The notes: generated from the sequence alone by a model not told the origin. DNA of 7,199 bases from Synergistaceae bacterium (GCA_017446645.1 JAFSQO010000404.1:1-7199); one strand, 5' to 3'. Counted from the first letter of the stretch, positions 1 to 6,593 are shown. Made by a program: numbers and translations.

Positions 1-875
1 AGTGTCGCCGAAATCATCAGGACCATAAGCCAGATAACGCGCTTCTTTGCAAGTTCGACCACTCCCATAGAGAGATAAGGTTCGTCCATTGGAAGCATGG
101 CTGCCATCTTGTGAAAGTCCTCTGTGCTCTCTTCCTCTAAGACCTGCATAGCGTCATCGACCGTAACTATTCCGACCAGGTGATTCTGCGAGTCTACAAC
201 TGGAATGGCCATAAAGTCATATTTCTGGAATAATTCCGTAACTTTTTCGCGGTCATCGTTGGTGTTTACGCTGATTAAATTCGTGTCAGTCATGATGTCG
301 CAAATCTTATCCTCATACTTTGAGAGCAGCATTGTCCTCACTGTAACGACCCCGATTAGCAAGCCTTTAGGGTCAGTAACGTAGCACGTATATAGAGTCT
401 CTTTATCAGTACCGACTTCTCGGATATGCCTGAATGATTCTTCGACGTTCATGTCAGGTCTTAACGAAATATACTCAGTCGTCATGATACTGCCCGCTGA
501 GTCTTCATGATACTGCAATAACTGATTGATTCCCCTGCGAGTTTCAGGGCTTGCGTTATCAAGTATTCTCTTCACAACATCAGCCGGTAACTCTTCGACT
601 AAGTCAGCAGCGTCATCAAGAAATAACTCATCGACAATGCGTCCGACTTCCGGAGCCGTGAGCTGTGATACCAGGGCCTCTTTTGTGTCAGGAGTCAGGT
701 AAGCAAAGACCTCTGCGGCCATGTCCCTTTGTAACGCCCTGAATAGAATGACCCTGCCTTCTGGTTCGAGTTCTTCAACTGCATCGGCAATATCGGCTTC
801 GTTCATCTCTTCTGTCAGTAATCGTAATTCTTTAATGTTCTTGGCTTCAACGAGTGATTTTATACTTTCGAGCAT
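1..875 (-). CDS. mgtE: MgtE-family magnesium channel/transporter (C-terminus cut by window edge)
   Basis: Inner-membrane Mg2+ channel whose cytoplasmic domains sense magnesium and gate the pore (known for the family). The 291 codons present read, in order: a helical acidic MgtE N-domain (about residues 1-125, with repeated DELFLDDAADLVEELP-like helices), the family signature DSAGSIMTTEYI (about 125-136), a CBS pair (about 131-255, second repeat beginning DIMTD and containing AIPVVDSQNHLVGIVTVDDA), and the linking/plug helix with the start of the first membrane helix (VELAKKRVIWLMVLMISAT), where the window ends. Family members are about 450 residues, so roughly 160 are missing. The ATG at 875 is preceded by GGAGGT (883-888) at 7-base spacing, which fixes the start. 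It has its own likely promoter behind the terminator of the upstream operon. The leader is only about 30 bases, so there is no room for a magnesium riboswitch. Confidence 0.95.
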   Translation of the reverse strand, partial: MLESIKSLVEAKNIKELRLLTEEMNEADIADAVEELEPEGRVILFRALQRDMAAEVFAYLTPDTKEALVSQLTAPEVGRIVDELFLDDAADLVEELPADVVKRILDNASPETRRGINQLLQYHEDSAGSIMTTEYISLRPDMNVEESFRHIREVGTDKETLYTCYVTDPKGLLIGVVTVRTMLLSKYEDKICDIMTDTNLISVNTNDDREKVTELFQKYDFMAIPVVDSQNHLVGIVTVDDAMQVLEEESTEDFHKMAAMLPMDEPYLSMGVVELAKKRVIWLMVLMISAT

Positions 876-912
876 TTATTGCACCTCCGGAAAAATTTTT
901 TTCATGAGTGAG

Positions 913-940
913 TTTATAGAGCAAAATTTTATCACGACAA
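913..940 (-). promoter_or_regulatory. Candidate sigma-70-type promoter for mgtE
   Basis: On the minus strand a TTGTCG box (935-940, four of six consensus positions) is separated by 16 bases from TATAAA (913-918, five of six). This places a start site near 906 and leaves a leader of about 30 bases before the mgtE ATG at 875. The -35 box touches the T-tract of the preceding terminator. The prediction rests on consensus match and position only. Confidence 0.45.
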
Positions 941-976
941 AAAAAATATCAGGAGAGCCTGTTACGACTCCCCTGA
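939..976 (-). terminator. Rho-independent terminator of the murD-ftsW-murG operon
   Basis: Read on the minus strand, a 9-base stem (968-976 pairing with 949-957, one A·C mismatch) encloses a 10-base loop and is followed after TA by eight consecutive T (939-946). It lies 92 bases beyond the TAG of the coiled-coil gene but only 29 bases beyond the next in-frame stop, TAA at 1006-1008. It separates the operon from mgtE. Confidence 0.85.
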
Positions 977-1068
977 CATTGAGATTTGAGATTTATGAGT
1001 TATTCTTAATACATGGGCTGTGATTCAAGCATGGGTGTTGCAGTTTCTTGTGTAAATTTGGTTCCATG

Positions 1069-1905
1069 CTAATAAACCGGCTGTGTTTCGGGCATCTCGA
1101 AGTATTCCGGCGTTGGCTGTACAGGTAACTTTATTAACGGTTCCTGCTCTGACTCTGAGTCTAAATCAAATTCGTCAGTCTGTGAGGTCTGTTCAGCAGG
1201 TTTAATCGTCATTGCGCTTGTCTTGAGAATTACGAACGCTTCACCGGACGTAAAAGTTCTTGCAGTGTTATCAAGTGCTGAACCCGTAATATTATCTACG
1301 TCCTCGATTTTAGCGACTCCTGCCTTCTCGTCAAAGTTGACCGTCCAGCCTTCAGGTATTACACCCTGCAAGCCTTCGGGGAGTTTATCGGCAACGTAGA
1401 CTTTCTCGTTATTGCGGATTCTGAACCTTGCCGGTTTCTCTGATGACGTTTTCTTGTTCTTATCGAGAATCGTGAGGGTCATGGTCTTGTTGTTCGCCGA
1501 ATAGTTCCACGCTACAACCTGAGATTTTGCTTTCTTGTGCCATGCCCTTACGTCCTCGCCGTCATTCAACTGGGCCTTCATGGATTCGATGTCCTGATTC
1601 TTGGCCTCGATTTCCTGTGCAATTGCCTCGCCCTTCTTGTTAAGTGCCTCTGTCCTGCTGTCTAACACTTTTTTCTTGTGCTGAATGCTCGAAGTCTCCT
1701 CTTGGGACTGCAAGGTGTTGAGCCTGTCCGTTACCTTCTGAAGCTTTGCGTTGTTGCCGTCAAGTATCTTCTGAATCGAAGAAAGTGATGTAAGCTCGTC
1801 GGCAAGTCTTGAGTAAATTCCGTCTTTCTCGCCTGCAAAGACACCTGTAACTGACATAACTGATAAAGCAATGATACACGTGATAATTAATAACTTTCTT
1901 GACAT
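1069..1905 (-). CDS. Secreted coiled-coil protein of unknown function, last gene of the mur/fts operon
   Basis: I do not recognise this 278-residue protein. It begins with a clear signal peptide: SRK, then a hydrophobic stretch (about 5-23) ending VFA-G, with likely cleavage after residue 24. There is no lipobox. Residues about 38-112 are rich in K, E, Q, L and A and predict a long coiled coil. A mixed region (about 113-232) with alternating hydrophobic residues looks globular and beta-rich. The tail (about 235-278) is acidic and then proline-rich. The start at 1905 is chosen because AGGAGGA (1913-1919) sits 7 bases upstream and the signal peptide then begins at residue 1; an upstream ATG at 1935, inside murG, has no ribosome binding site and would add ten polar residues. 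The gene starts 19 bases after the murG stop, so it is co-transcribed. An envelope or septal role is inference from location and neighbours. The TAG stop may be leaky or recent: see findings. Confidence 0.85.
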   Translation of the reverse strand: MSRKLLIITCIIALSVMSVTGVFAGEKDGIYSRLADELTSLSSIQKILDGNNAKLQKVTDRLNTLQSQEETSSIQHKKKVLDSRTEALNKKGEAIAQEIEAKNQDIESMKAQLNDGEDVRAWHKKAKSQVVAWNYSANNKTMTLTILDKNKKTSSEKPARFRIRNNEKVYVADKLPEGLQGVIPEGWTVNFDEKAGVAKIEDVDNITGSALDNTARTFTSGEAFVILKTSAMTIKPAEQTSQTDEFDLDSESEQEPLIKLPVQPTPEYFEMPETQPVY

Positions 1906-1912
1906 AATTAAT

Positions 1913-1919
1913 TCCTCCT
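1913..1919 (-). promoter_or_regulatory. Ribosome binding site that sets the start of the coiled-coil gene
   Basis: AGGAGGA lies 7 bases before the ATG at 1905 and in the short gap after the murG TGA (1925-1927). It favours the 1905 start over the in-frame ATG at 1935, which has no such motif upstream. Confidence 0.85.
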
Positions 1920-1924
1920 GAAAT

Positions 1925-2878
1925 TCATTTTGCATAATTATATAAGACTTTCGCTAATTTCTCCGGGCTTTCACTTTCACTGAAGATACACGAATTCTCA
2001 GCGAGCTTGACAAACTCCTGGGCATTCATGGCCTGATGATTATCCGCTGCTCCCGGCCAGGGGATTACGACCGCAGGAATTTCCCATTTAAGTACTTCAG
2101 CAAGGGTTGAGCCTCCAGCCCTGCATACCAGAATATCACAGGCAGAGTAAAACGGATTCATGTCCCATTGAGGCAAAATATAGTGCTTATTGCCCTCGTT
2201 GTGCTTTTCTTTCGATGACAGAAATACGAACTCGTAATCTTTGCACAAGTCAGCCGTCCTTGTAAGAAGCTCACTCAACGGTCCGGAACCTAATGAACCT
2301 CCGGCAATACCGATAATTTTTGCACCCGGATTTATCTCAAGTCCCAGAGTCTTCAAAGCCTGCTCACGTGATAATCTCTCAGGCTCTCTTACTGGTATGC
2401 CCGTATAAGTGAATTTCTTTATGCCCTGACAGTGAGGCCAGCCAGTGATAATTTTTGCGCCAATTCTCTCTGCAAAACGTGTAACTTTCCCTGAAACTGC
2501 GTTCTGTTCGTGAAGGGTTACGGGGATCCCTTTAGTTCTGGCAATAATCAACGGTGCGAAAGATACATAGCCGCCGAATAAATAAATCTCGTCAGGCTTG
2601 AATGTCTTTACGTACTGTGAAGTCTGTCCGAGCGATCTGAACACGTCAATAATTCTCGAAAAAATCTTTATGACCGAACGAGTACCCAAAGGCGAACCTT
2701 CTAACGGCAATATCACCGGAGTAATGCCTTCTGATTTGTATATGTCGCTCTCAAGTTTCCGCGAACCGCAGAGCCAAGAGACCTGCGAACCCTGAGACTC
2801 TAAATTCTTGCCGAAGACTATTGCGGGGAAGATATGTCCCCCAGTTCCTCCTGCTGCAATTAAGATTTTATTACTCAT
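1925..2878 (-). CDS. murG: MurG: UDP-GlcNAc transferase making lipid II
   Basis: Undecaprenyldiphospho-muramoylpentapeptide beta-N-acetylglucosaminyltransferase. It adds GlcNAc from UDP-GlcNAc to lipid I on the inner face of the membrane (a GT-B fold, GT28 enzyme). Visible family motifs are the N-terminal glycine loop GGTGGHIFPA (10-19), FGGYVSFAP (101-109), HEQNAVSGKVTR (123-134), the second glycine loop GGSLGS (193-198), and the nucleotide-sugar site RAGGSTLAE (253-261) followed by ADNHQAMNA (278-286). At 317 residues it is some 30-40 shorter than typical MurG (E. coli 355). The loss appears to be at the C-terminus, where the usual final helices are missing. Its ATG overlaps the ftsW stop by 8 bases (ATGAGTAA), and AGGAGAAGGA (2885-2894) inside ftsW provides the ribosome binding site. 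It acts directly after MraY and supplies the substrate of FtsW. Confidence 0.95.
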   Translation of the reverse strand: MSNKILIAAGGTGGHIFPAIVFGKNLESQGSQVSWLCGSRKLESDIYKSEGITPVILPLEGSPLGTRSVIKIFSRIIDVFRSLGQTSQYVKTFKPDEIYLFGGYVSFAPLIIARTKGIPVTLHEQNAVSGKVTRFAERIGAKIITGWPHCQGIKKFTYTGIPVREPERLSREQALKTLGLEINPGAKIIGIAGGSLGSGPLSELLTRTADLCKDYEFVFLSSKEKHNEGNKHYILPQWDMNPFYSACDILVCRAGGSTLAEVLKWEIPAVVIPWPGAADNHQAMNAQEFVKLAENSCIFSESESPEKLAKVLYNYAK

Positions 2879-3962
2879 TTTTGTTCCTTCTCCTGTTTGA
2901 TTCCAGTTTTATGGACATCAGAACGCCGACTTTTGCCCACATGAATATCATCGAACTGCCTCCGGAACTTATGAAGGGCATTGGAATTCCAGACAACGGC
3001 AGCAATTTAGTAACCCCTGCAACGTTCATAAACATTGGGAAGATTACTGAAGCAGTAAGTCCCAGTGCAAGAGACTTAGAGAAAGCTGTCTTTGCATTCT
3101 TGTAGATATAGTAAGCCCTCCACGTCCATAACGCATAAAGAATTAACAGGAACATTGTACCCATTAGGCCAAATTCCTCGCCAATTGAGGGAAAAATATA
3201 ATCAGTGTCAGCTTCGGGAAGATAACGCTCAATCTGAAGACCTTTCCCTATGCCTACTCCTGTTAATGAGCCGTTAGCAAATGCTACGAGTCCCTGAATA
3301 ATCTGAAAGCCCTTGCCTGTAGGGTCTGACCATGGATCCCAGAACGCCGTGAATCTGCTCATTCTGTACGGTGCAATGAGAATCAATACGGCAATCGCTG
3401 CAAGTCCTAAAATTGCTCCCATTATGGGATACTTCCAGCCCCTGCGCTCGATATGCATTGTGAAACAAATTGCTGTAACTATTATTGCTCCTCCGAGTGT
3501 AGGCTGAAGCAACAGCACTACCGCACACATCGCTGCTATCATAAGGGTCGGCCTCACGAAAGAGTGAAAGTTCCCGCGTCTGATTGATGATTCAGAGTCA
3601 GTCAGTCTATCAGCCATAAAGACAGGCAGAGCAAATATCAGGAACTCAAACGGCTGAAAATTATAGCCAAAGACTTTCAGCCAGCGTCTAGCACCCCAGA
3701 CTTTAACGCCAATGCCGGGAATTATAGTGAGAACCAGCAGGAAGAACGCCGCAGCAAATAATTTTCCGCTGTGTTTCCTCAATCTCTCAGAGTTCAGCCC
3801 CCCCATGCACAGAGCCATCACAGTCAGGCCAAGCCCAATAAACTGGAACTGCTTTAACGGTGCAGAGTAAGGGTTGCCTCCTGCCATGCTGTTGCGCAGA
3901 GAAAGAGACGAGATCATTACAAGACCGCAGCCGCTTAATATTAACGGTATGATGATTTCCAT
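2871..3962 (-). CDS. ftsW: FtsW/SEDS-family peptidoglycan glycosyltransferase
   Basis: Polytopic membrane protein of the SEDS family that polymerises lipid II, normally with a partner class B penicillin-binding protein. The 363 residues show about ten hydrophobic segments. Conserved marks are GARRW (90-94), LPEADTDYIFPSIGEEFG (248-265), which contains the putative catalytic Asp254, and LPLSGIPMPFISSGGSS (321-337). Two usually conserved motifs deviate: QPSE reads QPFE (103-106) and QPDxG reads QPTLG (153-157). I call it FtsW rather than RodA or SpoVE from its place between murD and murG; sequence alone does not settle this. The start at 3962 lies 10 bases after the murD stop. I see no Shine-Dalgarno motif there, and an in-frame TAA (3990-3992) rules out an extended ORF, so translation probably depends on coupling to murD. 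A run of seven G occurs at codons 53-55 (3798-3804). Confidence 0.9.
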   Translation of the reverse strand: MEIIIPLILSGCGLVMISSLSLRNSMAGGNPYSAPLKQFQFIGLGLTVMALCMGGLNSERLRKHSGKLFAAAFFLLVLTIIPGIGVKVWGARRWLKVFGYNFQPFEFLIFALPVFMADRLTDSESSIRRGNFHSFVRPTLMIAAMCAVVLLLQPTLGGAIIVTAICFTMHIERRGWKYPIMGAILGLAAIAVLILIAPYRMSRFTAFWDPWSDPTGKGFQIIQGLVAFANGSLTGVGIGKGLQIERYLPEADTDYIFPSIGEEFGLMGTMFLLILYALWTWRAYYIYKNAKTAFSKSLALGLTASVIFPMFMNVAGVTKLLPLSGIPMPFISSGGSSMIFMWAKVGVLMSIKLESNRRRNKNE

Positions 3963-3972
3963 ATTGACACTA

Positions 3973-5337
3973 TTAACACTGCGAGTTATTTATCTTGTCG
4001 CGAATTATCCTGCAAAAGTGTTCGCCGCGTGCCTTATAGCTTTTATACATGTCCCAGCTGGTGCAGGCCGGTGAAAGCAGTACGACCATTCCGGGCTTCG
4101 TGATTCTTTCTGCAACGTCAAGAGCTTCTTCCATAGAGTTTACCCTGTAAAAATTCGTATAACCTGATAACTCTAAAGCGTCTTGAATCTTTGCCGCCTC
4201 TTCGCCCATTAATATCGCCGACTCACACTCTGACTTCACTGCTTCTGCTAGGGGGGCATAATCTTCGCCTTTGCCCTGACCTCCGAGAATAATGACCTTG
4301 CTGCCTTTAATGCTCTTCATTGCTGTAATCGTGGCTGCTACGTTCGTGCCTTTTGAGTCATCGATGTAGTGAACGCCCTTGAAAGTCCCGGCATCCTCGC
4401 ATCTGTGCGGCAGTGGCTTGAAGCCGTCGAGCAGGAATTTCACGTTACTGACTTCATGAATCAACTTCACAGCGCAAAGACTCATAGCAACGTTTTCGAG
4501 ATTATGAGAGCCGATTAAAGTTGTGTCATCATAATTAAATAGTACCTGAGTTTCCCCGTTAAGAGTCAGCAACGCCTTTGACTCGTCCATGAAAATATGT
4601 CCTGTAAATTCGTGTTCCGGTTTTGCATTCCAGCTCAGAGTAATTATTTTGCCTGAAGGGTTCAGCATGTCAACGTCCCTGTCCTGAATAATTCCCCAGC
4701 CTTCGGGGTCTCGAAGGGACAACACCCGCGATTTTGCCTCGATGTAATTCTCGTAACTCCCATGCCAGTCAATATGGTCCGGTGCTAAATTCGTGATTAT
4801 TGAGACGATTGAGTGCATGTTGTTATTCGCCCTTGCAAGTTGAAAGCTGCTTAACTCAAGAACTACTGCGTCGAAATCTTCACGGGTAAAGACTGCCGAA
4901 GCTGTGCCCAGATTCCCGCCTGCTCCTGCCTTGAGTCCTGCTTTATTCAGGATATGCCCAATCAGTGAAGTAACCGTGCTCTTTCCGTTGCTGCCAGTTA
5001 CACAGATTAACTTCTGAGTCCTTATGTGAGGCAGGACGTAATCGAGTTCTCCAATCATTTTTATGCTGCGTTTTGCTGCCTCGTGTAATATCTCAGACTG
5101 AGGAGGAATTCCAGAGCTGATTAATATCCCGTCAGTGCCTTCAAAGACTTTTCCGGTATGTCCATTTTCTTCGTAAGTTATATTATTTTGTGAGAACAAC
5201 GTTTTTGCTTCATCGTTTATGTTTTTCTGTTCCGAGACAAGAACCTCTGCCCCTAGTGAACGTGCAAGAAGTGCCAGACCTTGACCGCTGACACCTGCAC
5301 CGATTATTACGAGTTTCTGTGATTTTCCTTCGGGCAT
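3973..5337 (-). CDS. murD: MurD: UDP-N-acetylmuramoyl-L-alanine--D-glutamate ligase
   Basis: Cytoplasmic ATP-dependent ligase adding D-glutamate to UDP-MurNAc-L-alanine in peptidoglycan precursor synthesis. The 454 residues match the usual length and three-domain plan. The N-terminal Rossmann-like domain has GAGVSGQG (13-20) and SSGIPP (74-79). The central ATPase domain has the P-loop GSNGKST (115-121), GNLGTA (141-146), LELSSFQL (160-167), NLAPDHIDWHG (183-193) and the lysine of YIEAKSR (Lys202), which aligns with the carbamylated lysine of MurD. The C-terminal domain has LPHRCE, DDSKGTN and LSPACTSWDMY. All key motifs are intact. The ATG at 5337 follows AGGAGG (5347-5352) at 9-base spacing. 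It is the first gene of the transcript after a likely promoter; murE, murF and mraY are not next to it. Confidence 0.97.
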   Translation of the reverse strand: MPEGKSQKLVIIGAGVSGQGLALLARSLGAEVLVSEQKNINDEAKTLFSQNNITYEENGHTGKVFEGTDGILISSGIPPQSEILHEAAKRSIKMIGELDYVLPHIRTQKLICVTGSNGKSTVTSLIGHILNKAGLKAGAGGNLGTASAVFTREDFDAVVLELSSFQLARANNNMHSIVSIITNLAPDHIDWHGSYENYIEAKSRVLSLRDPEGWGIIQDRDVDMLNPSGKIITLSWNAKPEHEFTGHIFMDESKALLTLNGETQVLFNYDDTTLIGSHNLENVAMSLCAVKLIHEVSNVKFLLDGFKPLPHRCEDAGTFKGVHYIDDSKGTNVAATITAMKSIKGSKVIILGGQGKGEDYAPLAEAVKSECESAILMGEEAAKIQDALELSGYTNFYRVNSMEEALDVAERITKPGMVVLLSPACTSWDMYKSYKARGEHFCRIIRDKINNSQC

Positions 5338-5375
5338 AAAAAATTGCCTCCTGTTTTAATTAATTAATTCTACGT

Positions 5376-5386
5376 ATTATATTATA
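5376..5386 (-). promoter_or_regulatory. Candidate -10 region for the murD operon (two overlapping TATAAT boxes)
   Basis: On the minus strand two perfect TATAAT hexamers overlap by one base (5381-5386 and 5376-5381). No good -35 hexamer lies at 16-18 bases from either, so an activator or a relaxed -35 may be involved. The region lies between the terminator of the transporter operon and the murD ribosome binding site, about 40-50 bases before the ATG. It is the only clear promoter position for murD, ftsW, murG and the coiled-coil gene. Confidence 0.55.
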
Positions 5387-5408
5387 CCTAATTTAGCTGA
5401 AACATGAG

Positions 5409-5428
5409 GCATTAATTCACGCATTAAT
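5409..5428 (-). repeat. Direct repeat flanking the expected -35 region of the murD promoter
   Basis: GCATTAAT occurs twice on the plus strand (5409-5416 and 5421-5428), start to start 12 bases apart. The repeat lies just upstream of the TATAAT boxes in the direction of transcription, and one copy borders the expected -35 position. It could be an operator, but the local sequence is AT-rich and chance repetition is possible. Confidence 0.35.
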
Positions 5429-5430
5429 AT

Positions 5431-5457
5431 AAAAAGCTCCTCGCAGTCACGGGGAGC
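5431..5457 (-). terminator. Rho-independent terminator of the amino-acid transporter operon
   Basis: On the minus strand an 8-base stem (5450-5457 with 5436-5443, one C·A mismatch) encloses a 6-base loop and is followed by TTTTTATATT (from 5435 downwards). It begins 14 bases after the TAG stop of the ATPase gene, so it ends that operon before the murD promoter. Confidence 0.85.
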
Positions 5458-5471
5458 AAACTTCTTTCACA

Positions 5472-6593
5472 CTACAGCTTAATCTCTATTTTGTTGCGAC
5501 CTTCTGAGTCATCAAACGAGTAATTAATCTTTCCGCCTGAGACTTTCTTCAAGATCATGATACCCATATGAGAGTCATCTAGTAACTCATCGTCAGGCAA
5601 ATCAAACGGGTTAAATTTTTTCCCGGAACTCGTTAAATCTATCAGGGTCGAACCGTCCGCTTCAGAGTACGAGATTTCTATATTCACGTTCACAGGGTCA
5701 TTCTCACTGTAACAGCCTGCAAGTATCTCATAAATAAGTTCCTCACAGCAAAGTTCAAGCCTGTATACAAGACTTGAGCTTAAGCCGTATTTCTCGCCGA
5801 AGTTGTGAATTCCTCCGTGCATGGCAAGCAAGTCAAAGTCCCTGCTCGTAATCTCATAACTGAAATATTTCAGTTTCCTGATAAACGCTATAGTCCTTTC
5901 ACGTTCAGGCGCGTCAAAAATCTTATTGGGAGTCCCTTCCTCATAAATTCCGCCGTCAGCAAAGAATAATACGCGATTAGCAACTTCGCGGGCAAAATTC
6001 ATCTCGTGGGTTACTATCAGCATCGTCAAATTATTCTTCGCAAGCATTCTTATCATCGCAAGGACTTCGCCGACCATCGTAGGGTCAAGGGCACTCGTAG
6101 GTTCATCAAACAGCATGACTTTCGGGTTCATCATGAGCGAACGGCAAATTGCAAGCCTCTGCTGCTGTCCTCCTGATAACTGGTTAGGCATTGAACGGGC
6201 TTTTGACGTTAGACCGACTTTAGCAAGCCATTCATGAGCCTTTGACTCTGCCTCTTTTCTGGGCATTCCGAGCAGCTTCACAGGGGCAAGGCACAAATTA
6301 TCGAGGACGTTCATGTGCGAGAACAAATAGAATTTCTGGTAGACCATTCCCATTTTGCGCCGTATTTGATTAATGTCTGCTCCACTTGCTGTAATCTCTT
6401 GGCCGTCAATAAAAATCTGTCCTGAGTCTGGAATTTCAAGAAGCTCAAGGGACCTCAAGAAAACGCTCTTGCCGCAGCCGGAACCTCCGATTATGGCAAC
6501 GCGCTCGCCTTCTGAGACATCGAGACTCAAATCCTTCAAGACCCGTAACGAGCCAAATGATTTGCGCAAATTCTTAACTTGAATCAAACTCAT
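5472..6593 (-). CDS. Polar amino-acid ABC transporter ATPase fused to a C-terminal GHKL/RsbW-like domain
   Basis: Residues 1-240 are a complete GlnQ/HisP-type ATPase that would power uptake of a polar amino acid at the inner membrane: Walker A GGSGCGKS (36-43), Q-loop Gln86, signature LSGGQ (139-143), Walker B VMLFDE (159-164), D-loop SALD (167-170) and switch His196. Such proteins usually end near residue 240-250. This one continues without interruption to 373. Residues about 244-373 resemble HATPase_c_2 anti-sigma kinases (RsbW/SpoIIAB type) in layout: a helix [14 protein letters not shown] where the N-box falls, strands leading to GKKFNP, then [13 protein letters not shown] and a final beta pair ending NKIEIKL. 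The N-box Asn appears replaced (Tyr288/Glu289) and the DxG aspartate by Ser322, so this half may not bind ATP normally. The start overlaps the permease stop (ATGA), with AGGAGC at 6604-6609 in the right place. The substrate is unknown. The ATPase call is certain; the domain match is moderate. Confidence 0.92.
   Translation of the reverse strand: MSLIQVKNLRKSFGSLRVLKDLSLDVSEGERVAIIGGSGCGKSVFLRSLELLEIPDSGQIFIDGQEITASGADINQIRRKMGMVYQKFYLFSHMNVLDNLCLAPVKLLGMPRKEAESKAHEWLAKVGLTSKARSMPNQLSGGQQQRLAICRSLMMNPKVMLFDEPTSALDPTMVGEVLAMIRMLAKNNLTMLIVTHEMNFAREVANRVLFFADGGIYEEGTPNKIFDAPERERTIAFIRKLKYFSYEITSRDFDLLAMHGGIHNFGEKYGLSSSLVYRLELCCEELIYEILAGCYSENDPVNVNIEISYSEADGSTLIDLTSSGKKFNPFDLPDDELLDDSHMGIMILKKVSGGKINYSFDDSEGRNKIEIKL

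Noticed and set aside
876..938. Magnesium-responsive riboswitch upstream of mgtE
   Set aside because: The predicted leader is only about 30 bases and the whole gap to the preceding terminator is about 60 bases, too short for an M-box, which needs well over 100.
977..1005. Tandem 7-base repeat (GAGATTT twice, 981-994) before the terminator
   Set aside because: Only two short AT-rich copies and no associated structure; chance is the simplest explanation.
721..1023. Plus-strand open frame of 100 codons spanning the mgtE start region
   Set aside because: It runs antisense across the mgtE start, the promoter and the terminator, has low-complexity serine-rich composition and no plausible ribosome binding site. 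It is a shadow of mgtE.
1906..1935. Longer version of the coiled-coil protein starting at the ATG at 1935
   Set aside because: There is no ribosome binding site upstream of 1935, and the strong AGGAGGA at 1913-1919 serves the ATG at 1905, which places the signal peptide at the very N-terminus.
2598..4074. Several plus- and minus-strand open frames of 61-94 codons inside murG, ftsW and murD
   Set aside because: All lie wholly or mostly within well-supported genes in other frames, have no recognisable motifs and no good ribosome binding sites.
5472..5474. Readthrough of the TAG ending the ATPase-GHKL fusion
   Set aside because: The downstream codons run straight into the terminator stem and encode nothing resembling the protein's end, so this TAG looks like a normal stop.
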